Below, one piece after another: positions 7,519-16,244 of a stretch of 64,000 nt of DNA (position 1 is its first letter; each line of letters opens with the position of its first letter). The translations under genes were made by a program, and so were the position numbers. The stretch is taken from NCBI RefSeq assembly GCF_000774145.1, contig NZ_KN322987.1:601457-665456 (forward strand). Direction: 5' to 3'. The notes beneath the pieces are model-generated. The model saw only the letters and a program-made list of their open reading frames with translations. It was not told the origin of the DNA and did not search any database. The stretch comes from Pseudomonas mediterranea CFBP 5447 (GTDB lineage: Bacteria; Pseudomonadota; Gammaproteobacteria; Pseudomonadales; Pseudomonadaceae).

Positions 7519-8409
7519 ATGGCACGGGCAATCTGGAAAGGCGCAATCAGTTTCGGGCTGGTCCACATTCCCGTGGCGCTGGTCTCGGCGACGTCGTCCC
7601 AAGGTGTGGATTTCGACTGGTTGGACAAGCGCAGCATGGATCCGGTGGGCTACAAACGGGTCAACAAGGTCACGGGAAAGGAGGTGACCAAGGAAGACAT
7701 CGTCAAGGGCGTCGAGTACCAGAAAGGCCAATACGTGCTGCTCAGCGAAGAGGAAATCCGCTCCGCCCACCCCAAGTCCACCCAGACCATCGATATCTTT
7801 TCCTTCGTCGACAGCGAGAAGATCCCGCTGCAGAACATCGATACGCCCTACTTCCTCGCCCCCGACAAGCGTGGCGGCAAAGTCTACGCGTTGCTTCGCG
7901 AAACCCTGATCAAGACCAACAAGGTGGCCCTGGCCCACGTCGTGCTGCATACACGTCAACACCTGGCGGCGCTGATGCCCCTGGAGTCGGCTCTGGTGCT
8001 GGTGATGCTGCGCTGGCCGGCGGAGGTGCGTGGGCTGGACATCCTGGAGCTGGGTGACGAGGTCACCAAGCCGAACCTGGTCAAAGGCGAGCTGGAAATG
8101 GCCAAGCGCCTGGTGCAAGACATGAGCGCCGACTGGGAACCCCAGGATTATCGAGACAGTTTCCAGGACAAGATCATGGAGCTGGTGGAGAAAAAGGCCA
8201 ACGAGGGCCGGCTCGAAGCAGTGGAAACCGACCCGGGCGAGGAACAACGCAAGACCGCCGACGTCATCGACCTTACCGAGCTGCTCAAGCGCAGCCTGGG
8301 CAGCAAGGGCAAGCCCGCCGACAAGCCCGCCGCAAAAGCGTCTGCAAAAGCGGCAAAGACCAGTAAATCCGCTCCCGCCAAAAAAGCCACCAAGGCCTCC
8401 CGGGGCTGA
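7519..8409 (+). CDS. ku: Ku protein for non-homologous end joining
   Basis: This 296-residue bacterial Ku forms a homodimeric ring that binds DNA double-strand ends and recruits LigD. The N-terminal MARAIWKGAISFGLVHIPVAL is typical, and the central beta-barrel and arm region contain YVLLSEEEI and LPLQNIDTPYFL-like segments. The C-terminal tail (about 265-296) is rich in Lys and Ala, as in Ku proteins whose tail binds DNA and threads along it. An AAGGAA site precedes the ATG by about nine bases. ligD follows 33 bases after the stop in the same direction, the common two-gene NHEJ arrangement. The length is normal for Pseudomonas Ku (about 270-300). Confidence 0.93.
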   Translation: MARAIWKGAISFGLVHIPVALVSATSSQGVDFDWLDKRSMDPVGYKRVNKVTGKEVTKEDIVKGVEYQKGQYVLLSEEEIRSAHPKSTQTIDIFSFVDSEKIPLQNIDTPYFLAPDKRGGKVYALLRETLIKTNKVALAHVVLHTRQHLAALMPLESALVLVMLRWPAEVRGLDILELGDEVTKPNLVKGELEMAKRLVQDMSADWEPQDYRDSFQDKIMELVEKKANEGRLEAVETDPGEEQRKTADVIDLTELLKRSLGSKGKPADKPAAKASAKAAKTSKSAPAKKATKASRG

Positions 8410-8442
8410 ACCACGGACGTTAGCGAAACAAGGGAATCTGTC

Positions 8443-10401
8443 ATGGCCAAGGCCGATCGTGAATCTGCCCCTACCTCCGAAAAAACCGAGAGCAGCCGCC
8501 CCCAACGGGGTCGCAAAGAACGTCTCCCCGAACGCCTGCCGCCGCAGCTGGCAACGCCCGTGGAGCAACCGCCCTCCGGCGAATGGCGCTATGAAGTCAA
8601 ATTCGACGGCTATCGGCTGCTGACCCGCATCGAGGGTGGCGAAGTCCGCCTGTTCAGCCGCGACCACGAGGACTGGACCGAACGCCTCAAACTGCATGCC
8701 CAGGCCCTGACCGAGCTGAACTTGGGAGACAGTTGGCTGGACGGCGACTTGGTTCTGCTCGACGAAACCGGCCAGTCCGACATGGGCGCCCTGCGCGACG
8801 CCTTTGAAATCGGCCGTACCGTGGACATGGTCTACGTGCTGTTCGACGCCCCCTTCCTCAATGGCGAAGACTTGCGCCAGACACCTGTGGAAGAACGACG
8901 GGCAGCCTTGAGAAAAGTCCTCAAGCATCACGGCGGCAAGCGATTGCGCTTCTCCGAAGCCTTTTCCGCCAGCGAGGATGAGATCCTGGAAAGCGCCAGC
9001 GCCCTCTCGCTGGACCGTGTGGTCGGCAAACGCCAGGGCAGCCCTTATGTGTCACGGCGCAGCAGCGACTGGGTCAATCTGAAGTGCCGGCTGCGCCAGG
9101 CCTTTGTGATCGTCGGGTTCACCCGGTCGCAAGACAAGCGCAACGGCTTCGGTGCCTTGTTGCTCGCAGTCAACGAACCTTCAGGCCTGGTGTATGCCGG
9201 CCGGGTCAGCAGCGGGCTCAGCCGGGATGAAATCAAACGCTTGCAGGAGCGACTCTCCGTGCAGGATGCCTCGCCCCTGGCCAAACCTGTCAACCCGACA
9301 CAAGGGCGCGGCGTGCAGTGGGTCGAACCTGACCTGGTCTGTGAGATCGAGTTCACCGAATGGACCGCCAGCGGCTTGGTACGCCAGGCCGCCGTCGTGG
9401 CGCTGCTCGAAGATATGCCAGCGAACAAGATTGTCCGCGAGCACCCGCTGCCGAAAAGAACCAGGACGCCGGAACCCAAGCACGGCGGCAAAAAACGTGA
9501 GGTTGACGTCGGCGGCGTGAAAATCACCCATCCCGAGCGCGTCATCGACAGCGTCAGTGGCGTGCAGAAAGTCGAACTGGCCCAGTATTACGCAGACATC
9601 GCCCCGTGGATCCTGCCCCACCTGAAACAGCGCCCCGTCGCGCTGTTGCGGGCACCGGACGGGATCGGCGAAGAACAGTTCTTTCAGAAACATGCCGATC
9701 GCCTGGAGATCCCCCATATCAAGCAGCTGGATCCGGGATTGGACCCAGGCCATGCCGCCCTGATGGAAATCGACAGCCTCCAGGCGCTCATCAGCGCGGC
9801 GCAGATGGGCACGGTGGAACTGCACACCTGGACCGCCACCCACGACCGGATCGAAACGCCGGACCTGCTCATCCTGGACCTGGACCCCGATCCATCGCTG
9901 CCTTGGAGCGCCATGCTCGAGGCCACTCGCATGACCTTGGCGCTGCTCGATGAGCTGGGCCTGCAGGCCTTTCTCAAGACCAGCGGCGGCAAAGGCATGC
10001 ACATCGTCGTGCCGCTGGCACGCGGCGAAGGCTGGGACGCCACCAAGGCCTTCGCAAAAGCGATCTCACAGTTCATGACCCGCCAGATGCCGGAGCAGAT
10101 CACCGCGACCATGGGCCCCAAGAATCGGATCGGGAAGGTGTTCGTCGACTACCTGCGTAATGCCCGGGGCGCCAGCACGGTCGCCGCGTACTCGGTACGC
10201 GCCCGGCCGGGCTTGCCGGTATCGGTTCCGGTCGCCAGGGCCGAACTCGACGGCTTGCGTAACGCCCAGCAATGGGATGTCCAGACGGTCCTTGAACGCG
10301 TCAGGGGCCTGGGAGCCGATCCATGGGAAGGTTTCAGCCATCGCCAACGGATCACCGCCAGGATGTGGGAGCAACTGGACGCAGAAAAGCCCGGTGAGTG
10401 A
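8443..10401 (+). CDS. ligD: DNA ligase D without phosphoesterase domain (ligase + polymerase)
   Basis: This 652-residue LigD seals ends held by Ku. The ATP-dependent ligase domain (about 40-330) has the nucleotidyl-lysine motif KFDG with K53. The LigD primase/polymerase domain (about 350-640) has the catalytic DLD of LILDLDPDP (D479, D481) and the SGGKGMHIVVPL motif. Pseudomonas LigD is normally about 830-870 residues, with an N-terminal phosphoesterase domain first. Here the chain begins in what looks like the linker before the ligase domain, so that 3'-end-cleaning domain is absent. AAGGGA precedes ATG 8443 by seven bases, so the start looks real. Whether the phosphoesterase is encoded elsewhere cannot be seen. 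Confidence 0.92.
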   Translation: MAKADRESAPTSEKTESSRPQRGRKERLPERLPPQLATPVEQPPSGEWRYEVKFDGYRLLTRIEGGEVRLFSRDHEDWTERLKLHAQALTELNLGDSWLDGDLVLLDETGQSDMGALRDAFEIGRTVDMVYVLFDAPFLNGEDLRQTPVEERRAALRKVLKHHGGKRLRFSEAFSASEDEILESASALSLDRVVGKRQGSPYVSRRSSDWVNLKCRLRQAFVIVGFTRSQDKRNGFGALLLAVNEPSGLVYAGRVSSGLSRDEIKRLQERLSVQDASPLAKPVNPTQGRGVQWVEPDLVCEIEFTEWTASGLVRQAAVVALLEDMPANKIVREHPLPKRTRTPEPKHGGKKREVDVGGVKITHPERVIDSVSGVQKVELAQYYADIAPWILPHLKQRPVALLRAPDGIGEEQFFQKHADRLEIPHIKQLDPGLDPGHAALMEIDSLQALISAAQMGTVELHTWTATHDRIETPDLLILDLDPDPSLPWSAMLEATRMTLALLDELGLQAFLKTSGGKGMHIVVPLARGEGWDATKAFAKAISQFMTRQMPEQITATMGPKNRIGKVFVDYLRNARGASTVAAYSVRARPGLPVSVPVARAELDGLRNAQQWDVQTVLERVRGLGADPWEGFSHRQRITARMWEQLDAEKPGE

Positions 10402-10431
10402 ACACTGGCTCCCACCGGGCCAGGCAAGGGT

Positions 10432-11331
10432 TCAGATCCAGATGAACACCGCCAGCAGGCCGCCGAAGAACGCCCACTTCTGTAGGTAATACAGCTTTCG
10501 GTTGCGCTTCTTCAGCGCCTTGCCCTGCAAGCGAATCTTGTAGAGCCTGGAGAACGCCCGGTTCAACCCACCCGTCTTGTCGCCAGCATCGTTCGGCGCA
10601 CCCGCAGCGGCCATCACGGTGCGGCTGAACCAGCGATTGAAAGCGGTCGCCCAGCGAAACCGCATGGGTCGCTCGACGTCGCAAAACAGGATGATGCGGT
10701 TCTCGGAAGTGGTGTTTTCGGCGTAATGGATGAAGGTTTCGTCAAAGATCACCGCCTCGCCATCACGCCAATGGTAAGGCTCGCCATCGACATTGATATA
10801 GCAACCGGCATCGTTGGGGGTTTCCAGGCCCAGATGGTACCGATACGACCCGGCGTACGGATCGCGGTGCCGTACCAGCTTGGAACCTGGCGGCAGCTCG
10901 GCGAACATCGCCGCCTTGATCGAGCCGATGCTCTGCACCAGCTCGGTGGTGCGTGGACACAGCTTTGTCGCTGAGGGGTGACTGTCGCCGTACCATTTCA
11001 GGTAAAAACGCTTCCAGCCCGTCTTGAAGAACGAATTGAAACCCACGTCATCGTATTGATTCGACCGCTTGATCGCCCCTGCTTGCAACAGGCTCTGCCC
11101 CTCGGCGCGAATCTCTTCCCAGTGGGCCTGCAGGGGGCTCAGGTCAGGGAAATCCGCCGGGCTCAGGTACGGCTTGTTGGGCAGTTTCGAACACAGGTAA
11201 AGCAGGCAATTGACAGGCGCCAGGAAAGACGAATGGTCGCTTAGCTGGCGTCCGAGCTTGTGCCGCACGCGCCCGCGCAGGTGCACATAGCCGATGGACA
11301 GGATGTAGATCGCAGCAATGATGAGTTTCAC
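10432..11331 (-). CDS. lpxO: Lipid A hydroxylase LpxO (Asp/Asn beta-hydroxylase family)
   Basis: This 299-residue Fe(II)/2-oxoglutarate dioxygenase hydroxylates the secondary acyl chain of lipid A at the inner membrane. The N-terminal hydrophobic segment KLIIAAIYILSIGYVHL anchors it, and a second hydrophobic stretch ends the chain. Iron ligands are visible as HRDPYAGSYRYHLGL and the later FIHYAEN histidine, with a following Arg (RIILFCDVERP) for 2-oxoglutarate. I chose GTG 11331 (giving MKLIIAAIY, the usual LpxO start); a GTG 15 bases earlier is possible and neither has a strong ribosome-binding site. It is convergent with ligD. Confidence 0.85.
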   Translation of the reverse strand: MKLIIAAIYILSIGYVHLRGRVRHKLGRQLSDHSSFLAPVNCLLYLCSKLPNKPYLSPADFPDLSPLQAHWEEIRAEGQSLLQAGAIKRSNQYDDVGFNSFFKTGWKRFYLKWYGDSHPSATKLCPRTTELVQSIGSIKAAMFAELPPGSKLVRHRDPYAGSYRYHLGLETPNDAGCYINVDGEPYHWRDGEAVIFDETFIHYAENTTSENRIILFCDVERPMRFRWATAFNRWFSRTVMAAAGAPNDAGDKTGGLNRAFSRLYKIRLQGKALKKRNRKLYYLQKWAFFGGLLAVFIWI

Positions 11332-11731
11332 GGAATCGTCACGCACTGGAGTGAACGGGGTTGCGTCCCCTGGCCAACCAAACGCAAAGGAGACGCATCA
11401 AGAAGATGGCATTTTAGTCACATGTTGTAACTGAAAGTTATCCTCATTTGTGAAAAACTGTCTTGCCCGGGCAATACCCTATCGTTAACGCGGCCAGATC
11501 AGTACAATCGCCGCCAAATATTGTGCGCCCCCCTTTTGGCCGACACCGAGAACCGGTTTCGCGCACATCCACTCGGGCTCGGCGCTTCGTATGCTGCTGT
11601 CCTCTTATGCCGGATGGACCCTTGCGCCTGTGACCGCGCCGCCTTTGCACGGTTGCGAATCGCGCGCAGACAGGTACTGAACAGGTACTGCCGCACCCTT
11701 AGCTACTCTGAATGTTCCGCAGGATAAACCT
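11332..11731. other. Divergent gap between lpxO and ybiT
   Basis: This 400-base gap has no gene I can support. It should hold the promoters of lpxO (leftward) and the ABC-F gene (rightward). The stretch 11410-11480 is locally AT-richer (ACATGTTGTAACTGAAAGTT), the likeliest promoter area. I see no structured RNA or repeat. Confidence 0.5.
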
Positions 11732-13318
11732 TTGATCTCTACAGCTAACATCACGATGCAGTTCGGCGCCAAGCCGCTGTTCGAAAACGTCTCTGTCAAA
11801 TTCGGCGCGGGCAACCGCTACGGCCTGATCGGCGCCAACGGTTGCGGCAAGTCGACCTTCATGAAAATCCTCGGTGGCGACCTCGAGCCGTCCGGCGGCC
11901 AGGTCATGCTCGAGCCGAACGTGCGCCTGGGTAAACTGCGCCAGGACCAGTTCGCCTACGAGCAATTCACCGTGATCGACACCGTGATCATGGGTCATGA
12001 AGAGCTGTGGGCGGTCAAGGCCGAGCGCGATCGCATCTATTCGCTGCCGGAAATGACCGAAGAAGACGGCATGGCCGTGGCCGAGCTGGAAACCGAGTTC
12101 GCCGAAATGGACGGCTACACCGCCGAATCCCGCGCCGGTGAGCTGCTGCTGGGCCTGGGTATTCCGCTGGAGCAGCATTTCGGCCCGATGACCGAAGTCG
12201 CACCAGGCTGGAAACTGCGGGTATTGCTCGCTCAGGCACTGTTCTCCGATCCTGAAGTGCTGTTGCTCGACGAACCGACCAACCACCTGGACATCAACAC
12301 CATCCGCTGGCTGGAAAACATTCTCACGGCGCGTAACAGCACCATGATCATCATTTCCCACGACCGGCACTTCCTGAACAGCGTCTGCACCCACATGGCC
12401 GACCTGGACTACGGCGAGCTGCGCCTGTTCCCGGGCAACTACGACGAATACATGATCGCGGCGACCCAGTCCCGCGAGCAGTTGCTGTCGGACAACGCCA
12501 AGAAGAAAGCCCAGATCGCCGAACTGCAGACCTTCGTCAGCCGCTTCTCGGCCAACGCCTCGAAAGCCAAGCAGGCCACCTCCCGCGCCAAGCAGATCGA
12601 CAAGATCCAGCTCGCCGAGGTCAAGCCATCGAGCCGCGTGAGCCCGTTCATCCGCTTCGAGCAGAACAAGAAGCTGCACCGCCAGGCGGTGACCATCGAG
12701 CGCATGTCCAAAGGCTTCGACGGCAAGACCCTGTTCAAGAACTTCAGCTTCACCGTCGAAGCCGGCGAGCGCGTGGCGATCATCGGCCCCAACGGTATCG
12801 GCAAGACCACCCTGCTGCGCACCCTGATGGGCGAGCTGGCCCCGGATGCCGGCTCGGTGAAGTGGACCGAGAGCGCGGAACTGGGCTACTACGCCCAGGA
12901 CCACGCCCACGACTTCGCCGACGATGTCAGCCTGTTCGACTGGATGGGCCAGTGGACCCAAGGGGAACAGATGATCCGTGGCACCTTGGGCCGCATGCTG
13001 TTTTCCAACGACGAGATCCTCAAGTCGGTCAAGGTGATTTCCGGTGGTGAACAGGGCCGCATGCTGTTCGGCAAGCTGATCCTGCAGAAACCGAACGTAC
13101 TGGTGATGGACGAACCGACCAACCACCTGGACATGGAATCCATCGAAGCGCTGAACCTGGCGCTGGAGAACTACCCGGGCACGCTGATCTTCGTCAGCCA
13201 CGACCGTGAGTTCGTTTCGTCCCTGGCCACTCGGATCATCGAGCTGAGCGCGGATGGCGTGGTCGACTTCAGCGGCACTTACGACGACTACCTGCGCAGC
13301 CAGGGTGTGATGTTCTAA
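11732..13318 (+). CDS. ybiT: ABC-F family ATPase, YbiT type
   Basis: This 528-residue protein has two ABC domains and no membrane segments, the ABC-F architecture that acts on the ribosomal E site. Walker A motifs are GANGCGKS (about 36-43) and GPNGIGKT (about 352-359). Both halves end in the DEPTNHLD Walker B segment. The signature of the second half is SGGEQGR. The first half has APGWK where ABC-F proteins usually have SGGW, as in YbiT. A charged linker (about 245-300) separates the domains. The start is TTG 11732, with AGGA about seven bases upstream; no in-frame ATG is near. The length matches E. coli YbiT (530). A strong terminator follows. Confidence 0.88.
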   Translation: MISTANITMQFGAKPLFENVSVKFGAGNRYGLIGANGCGKSTFMKILGGDLEPSGGQVMLEPNVRLGKLRQDQFAYEQFTVIDTVIMGHEELWAVKAERDRIYSLPEMTEEDGMAVAELETEFAEMDGYTAESRAGELLLGLGIPLEQHFGPMTEVAPGWKLRVLLAQALFSDPEVLLLDEPTNHLDINTIRWLENILTARNSTMIIISHDRHFLNSVCTHMADLDYGELRLFPGNYDEYMIAATQSREQLLSDNAKKKAQIAELQTFVSRFSANASKAKQATSRAKQIDKIQLAEVKPSSRVSPFIRFEQNKKLHRQAVTIERMSKGFDGKTLFKNFSFTVEAGERVAIIGPNGIGKTTLLRTLMGELAPDAGSVKWTESAELGYYAQDHAHDFADDVSLFDWMGQWTQGEQMIRGTLGRMLFSNDEILKSVKVISGGEQGRMLFGKLILQKPNVLVMDEPTNHLDMESIEALNLALENYPGTLIFVSHDREFVSSLATRIIELSADGVVDFSGTYDDYLRSQGVMF

Positions 13319-13345
13319 AGCCTCGAGCTGCAAGCTGCAAGTGAG

Positions 13346-13374
13346 AAGCCCTGTCCAATGTGACGGGGCTTTTT
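13346..13374 (+). terminator. Intrinsic terminator after ybiT
   Basis: A ten-base-pair stem (AAGCCCTGTC with GACGGGGCTT, one G-T pair), a six-base loop and a run of T begin 27 bases after the stop codon. Confidence 0.85.
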
Positions 13375-13396
13375 CATTTCAAGAGCACAGCCCCCC

Positions 13397-13489
13397 TTGT
13401 GGGAGCGAGCCTGCTCGCGATGGCAGTATGTCAGCCGACATATTGAACACCTGACACACCGCCATCGCGAGCAGGCTCGCTCCCACAGG
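13397..13489. repeat. REP pair (REPIN)
   Basis: Inverted REP elements at 13398 and ending 13489, about 30 bases apart, directly after the ybiT terminator. Confidence 0.9.
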
Positions 13490-13594
13490 GGGTCTGCGGT
13501 GATCCTCAATTCGCGTATTTAGTTAGCCAGCTTTCTTTTATTCCCACCTCGGGCCATGATGAAGCTCTCCCGCCGCCGCCCGCGAACGAGCCCC

Positions 13595-14788
13595 ATGTCT
13601 ACGCCGCAAGCTACCCCCAGTTCCCTGTCGATCACGTTGCAGATCGTCTCCATCGTTTTCTACACCTTTATTGCCTTCCTCTGCATCGGCCTGCCCATTG
13701 CGGTGTTGCCGGGGTATGTCCATGAGCAGCTGGGCTTCAGTGCCGTGGTGGCCGGGCTGACCATCGGTTCGCAGTACCTGGCGACTCTGCTCAGCCGCCC
13801 CATGGCCGGGCGCGTCTCGGACAGTGTCGGGACCAAACGGGCGATCGTCTACGGCTTGTCAGGCATTGTGCTCAGCGGTGTGCTGACGTTGATTTCGACC
13901 TTGCTGCAAAGCCTGCCAATGCCGAGCCTGATGATCCTGATCGTCGGCCGCTTGTTGCTCGGCGTGGCCCAGGGCTTGATCGGTGTTGGCACCATCAGTT
14001 GGTGCATGGGCCAGGTCGGCGTGGAACACACGGCCCGCTCGATCTCCTGGAACGGCATCGCCTCCTACGGCGCCATTGCCATCGGCGCCCCGCTGGGGGT
14101 GGTGATGGTGGGTGACCTGGGCTTCGCCAGCCTGGGGATCGCGCTGTCATTATTGGCCGGTGCGGCGCTGCTGTTGATCCGCAACAAGCCTTCGGTGCCG
14201 GTGGTCCGCGGCGAACGCTTGCCCTTCCGGGCCGTGTTCGGACGTATCGCGCCATACGGGGCCAGCCTGAGCCTTGCCTCGATCGGCTACGGCACCCTCA
14301 CTACATTCATTACCCTGTTTTATGTCAGTCGTGGCTGGATCGGCGCCGCGTGGTGCCTGACGGTATTCGGCATCTGCTTCATTCTTTCGCGCTTGCTGTT
14401 CATTTCCAGCATTGCCCGCTTCGGTGGCTTCAACTCGGCCATCGCGTGCATGAGCATCGAAACCTTGGGGCTGGTGCTGCTCTGGCTGGCGCCTTCCCCC
14501 GCGTTCGCATTGGTAGGTGCCGGGCTGGCGGGTTTCGGGTTGTCGCTGGTGTATCCGGCGCTCGGGGTGGAAGCCATCAAGCAGGTGCCGAACACCAGCC
14601 GTGGCGCGGGGTTGAGCGCCTATGCGGTGTTCTTCGACCTGGCCCTGGCGATTGCCGGGCCTTTGATGGGAGCGGTGGCGTTGAACCTGGGCTATTCGTC
14701 GATCTTTTTCTGCGCCGCCTTGCTGTCGATCACCGGGCTGGGACTGACCCTGCTGCTGCGCCGACGCGCCGAGCAGGCCTCTTACTGA
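13595..14788 (+). CDS. Major facilitator superfamily transporter, YhhS-like
   Basis: This MFS protein of about 397 residues has twelve predicted membrane helices and a short cytoplasmic N-terminus. The loop after helix 2 carries RPMAGRVSDSVGTKRA, the conserved MFS motif A. RLLLGVAQGLIGVG in helix 4 resembles the YhhS/arabinose-efflux-like subgroup. The substrate is unknown; relatives have been linked to glyphosate or other small-molecule export. I prefer the ATG at 13595 (MSTPQATPSS) because relatives start there, but the frame is open to an ATG at 13556 and neither has a good ribosome-binding site. The stop overlaps the convergent hydrolase gene by seven bases. Confidence 0.8.
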   Translation: MSTPQATPSSLSITLQIVSIVFYTFIAFLCIGLPIAVLPGYVHEQLGFSAVVAGLTIGSQYLATLLSRPMAGRVSDSVGTKRAIVYGLSGIVLSGVLTLISTLLQSLPMPSLMILIVGRLLLGVAQGLIGVGTISWCMGQVGVEHTARSISWNGIASYGAIAIGAPLGVVMVGDLGFASLGIALSLLAGAALLLIRNKPSVPVVRGERLPFRAVFGRIAPYGASLSLASIGYGTLTTFITLFYVSRGWIGAAWCLTVFGICFILSRLLFISSIARFGGFNSAIACMSIETLGLVLLWLAPSPAFALVGAGLAGFGLSLVYPALGVEAIKQVPNTSRGAGLSAYAVFFDLALAIAGPLMGAVALNLGYSSIFFCAALLSITGLGLTLLLRRRAEQASY

Positions 14789-15819
14789 TCGGCGGTACGC
14801 ATACCGGCGCGGGTCGGTTTGCCCAGGACCTGACTGAAGAAGCGCCCGGCTTCGGAAATCATGGTGCGGTGGATGTCCTTGCGGTCGACGCCATCGGCAT
14901 CGGTGCACAGCGCAGGCATCGCGGCAATCTGTTCCTCGGTGCAGGGTGCCAGGAAGACAAAGTGCCCTGCCCCGGCCAGGGTCTTGAAATCCGGCGCGGT
15001 GGGCAGCTTGCGGGCCAGCGCGGCGGCATTCTTGTCGAAGGCCACCAGTTTGTCGCCATCGCCGCTGTACAGCAGCACCGGCACATGGACGTCGGCCAGG
15101 GTATGGCGACCGAACTTCAGGCTCAACGGCGCCATCAACAGCAATGCCCGGACCCTGGGGTCGGCCATCGGCTGCAGATCGTCGCGGTCGGCAATCAGCT
15201 CGCCCTGGGTGTTGCAGGCGTCACGATCGTCCGGCCGCTCCTGGCAATACCGGCGCAGGCGATTGAGGTCCGGCGTGGCGCCGGACAGGATCAGTGCGGT
15301 TTCCCCACCGGCAGAATAGCCGATCACCCCCACCTGCCCGGCATTGACGAACGGCGACAGCATCGGATCGTTCAGCGTCGCGGTGATGGCCTCGGAAATC
15401 TGGATCGGCCGTCCGTAGAGGTTGCTCAGGGTACCCAGGCGGCTGTGGTCCTGGGCATTGTCGCCAGGGTGGATCACCGCGACCACGACGAACCCCTTGC
15501 GCGCCAGAGAGGTCGCCAGGTCGTGCAGGGCCAACGGTGTACCCGTGTTGCCGTGGGACAACATCAACATCGGGAAGCGGCCGATGGCAATCTGGGCATC
15601 CGGTGCGGCGTCGATCTGATAGCCGCCCAACTGGGTGGTTTGCTCCCTGGCGGGGGACGGATAGAAAGCGATGGCGTGCATCGGCTGGTGATCCAGCGGA
15701 TCGAGAAAGCTCAGCTCATGGAAGCCGGCACTCCAATGGGGGTGCAACGCCGGTGCGGCCTGCACCGTAACCAGGCTGCCGAGCAGACAAAGCAATATCC
15801 CTGCACCAAGACCTTTCAT
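14782..15819 (-). CDS. Secreted alpha/beta hydrolase, dienelactone-hydrolase-like
   Basis: This 345-residue protein starts with a signal peptide (MKGLGAGILLCLLG..., cleavage near VQAA). It then has an alpha/beta-hydrolase fold with nucleophile elbow GYSAGG, a likely acid in LYSGDGDKLV and the His in GAGHFVFLAP. It matches the predicted dienelactone hydrolase family (COG4188), whose substrates are esters or lactones but mostly unknown. The central insertion containing two Cys (CQERPDDRDAC) may form a disulphide. The start at ATG 15819 has AAGGTGG upstream; a GTG six codons earlier would lengthen the signal. A tiny frame with a signal-like N-terminus ends four bases before this start. Confidence 0.8.
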   Translation of the reverse strand: MKGLGAGILLCLLGSLVTVQAAPALHPHWSAGFHELSFLDPLDHQPMHAIAFYPSPAREQTTQLGGYQIDAAPDAQIAIGRFPMLMLSHGNTGTPLALHDLATSLARKGFVVVAVIHPGDNAQDHSRLGTLSNLYGRPIQISEAITATLNDPMLSPFVNAGQVGVIGYSAGGETALILSGATPDLNRLRRYCQERPDDRDACNTQGELIADRDDLQPMADPRVRALLLMAPLSLKFGRHTLADVHVPVLLYSGDGDKLVAFDKNAAALARKLPTAPDFKTLAGAGHFVFLAPCTEEQIAAMPALCTDADGVDRKDIHRTMISEAGRFFSQVLGKPTRAGMRTADQ

Positions 15820-15823
15820 CGAA

Positions 15824-15940
15824 TCATCCACCTTCACCAGCGGACAGGAAGGCCCCGTCGCTCGCTGCCTGGGCTTGCATGACCTGCGCCAGAAGCCCGA
15901 TGAGCAGAATACAGCGTTTTACGAAGGTTTCGATATTCAT
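15824..15940 (-). CDS. Possible 38-residue leader or secreted peptide upstream of the hydrolase
   Basis: ATG 15940 opens a 38-codon frame encoding a basic start, a hydrophobic core (CILLIGLLAQVMQ) and an AQAAS cleavage-like site. It ends at a TGA four bases before the hydrolase ATG. The ribosome-binding site is poor. It may be a translated leader coupling to the hydrolase, a relic of a signal sequence or chance. I list it because of the signal-like composition and tight spacing. Confidence 0.3.
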   Translation of the reverse strand: MNIETFVKRCILLIGLLAQVMQAQAASDGAFLSAGEGG

Positions 15941-15987
15941 CAATGTGAAAGGGGGTGACGCAACTCTCACCGCCACTCAAAAACCAG

Positions 15988-16213
15988 TGTGGGAGCGAGC
16001 CTGCTCGCGATAACGTGGGCCAGTCAGCTGTGATGTGACCGGTACACCGTCATCGCGAGCAGGGCTCGCTCCCACAGGAGATTGGTGGTGAAGGCAAATC
16101 TCACAGTCACCGAAAAACCAATGTGGGAGCGAGCCTGCTCGCGATAACGGTGGGCCGGTCAGCAGTGATGTGACTGCTACACCGCCATCGCGAGCAGGGC
16201 TCGCTCCCACAGG
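15988..16213. repeat. Tandemly duplicated REPIN
   Basis: Two REP pairs (15988-16077 and 16121-16213) lie head to tail, and the duplication extends beyond the REPs. The unit from AAAAACCA through the pair and trailing bases repeats with a period of 133. Both copies share the unusual CAGGGCTCGCTCCCAC right arm. They fill the gap between the hydrolase and azoR. Confidence 0.88.
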
Positions 16214-16244
16214 AATTTCAGGGCCTGATGGAGCTGTGCGGGCC

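Noticed and set aside
7498..8931. Long minus-strand open frame of 477 codons across ku and ligD
   Set aside because: It lies opposite two well-identified genes, has the composition expected of the complement of GC-rich coding DNA and no recognisable domain.
10390..10420. CCCGGTG/CACCGGG hairpin between the convergent ligD and lpxO genes as terminator
   Set aside because: The stem is only seven base pairs with a long loop and no T run on either side.
11699..13333. Minus-strand open frame opposite the ABC-F gene
   Set aside because: It is an antisense shadow with His/Gln/Val-rich composition typical of reversed Pseudomonas codons, without a start signal.
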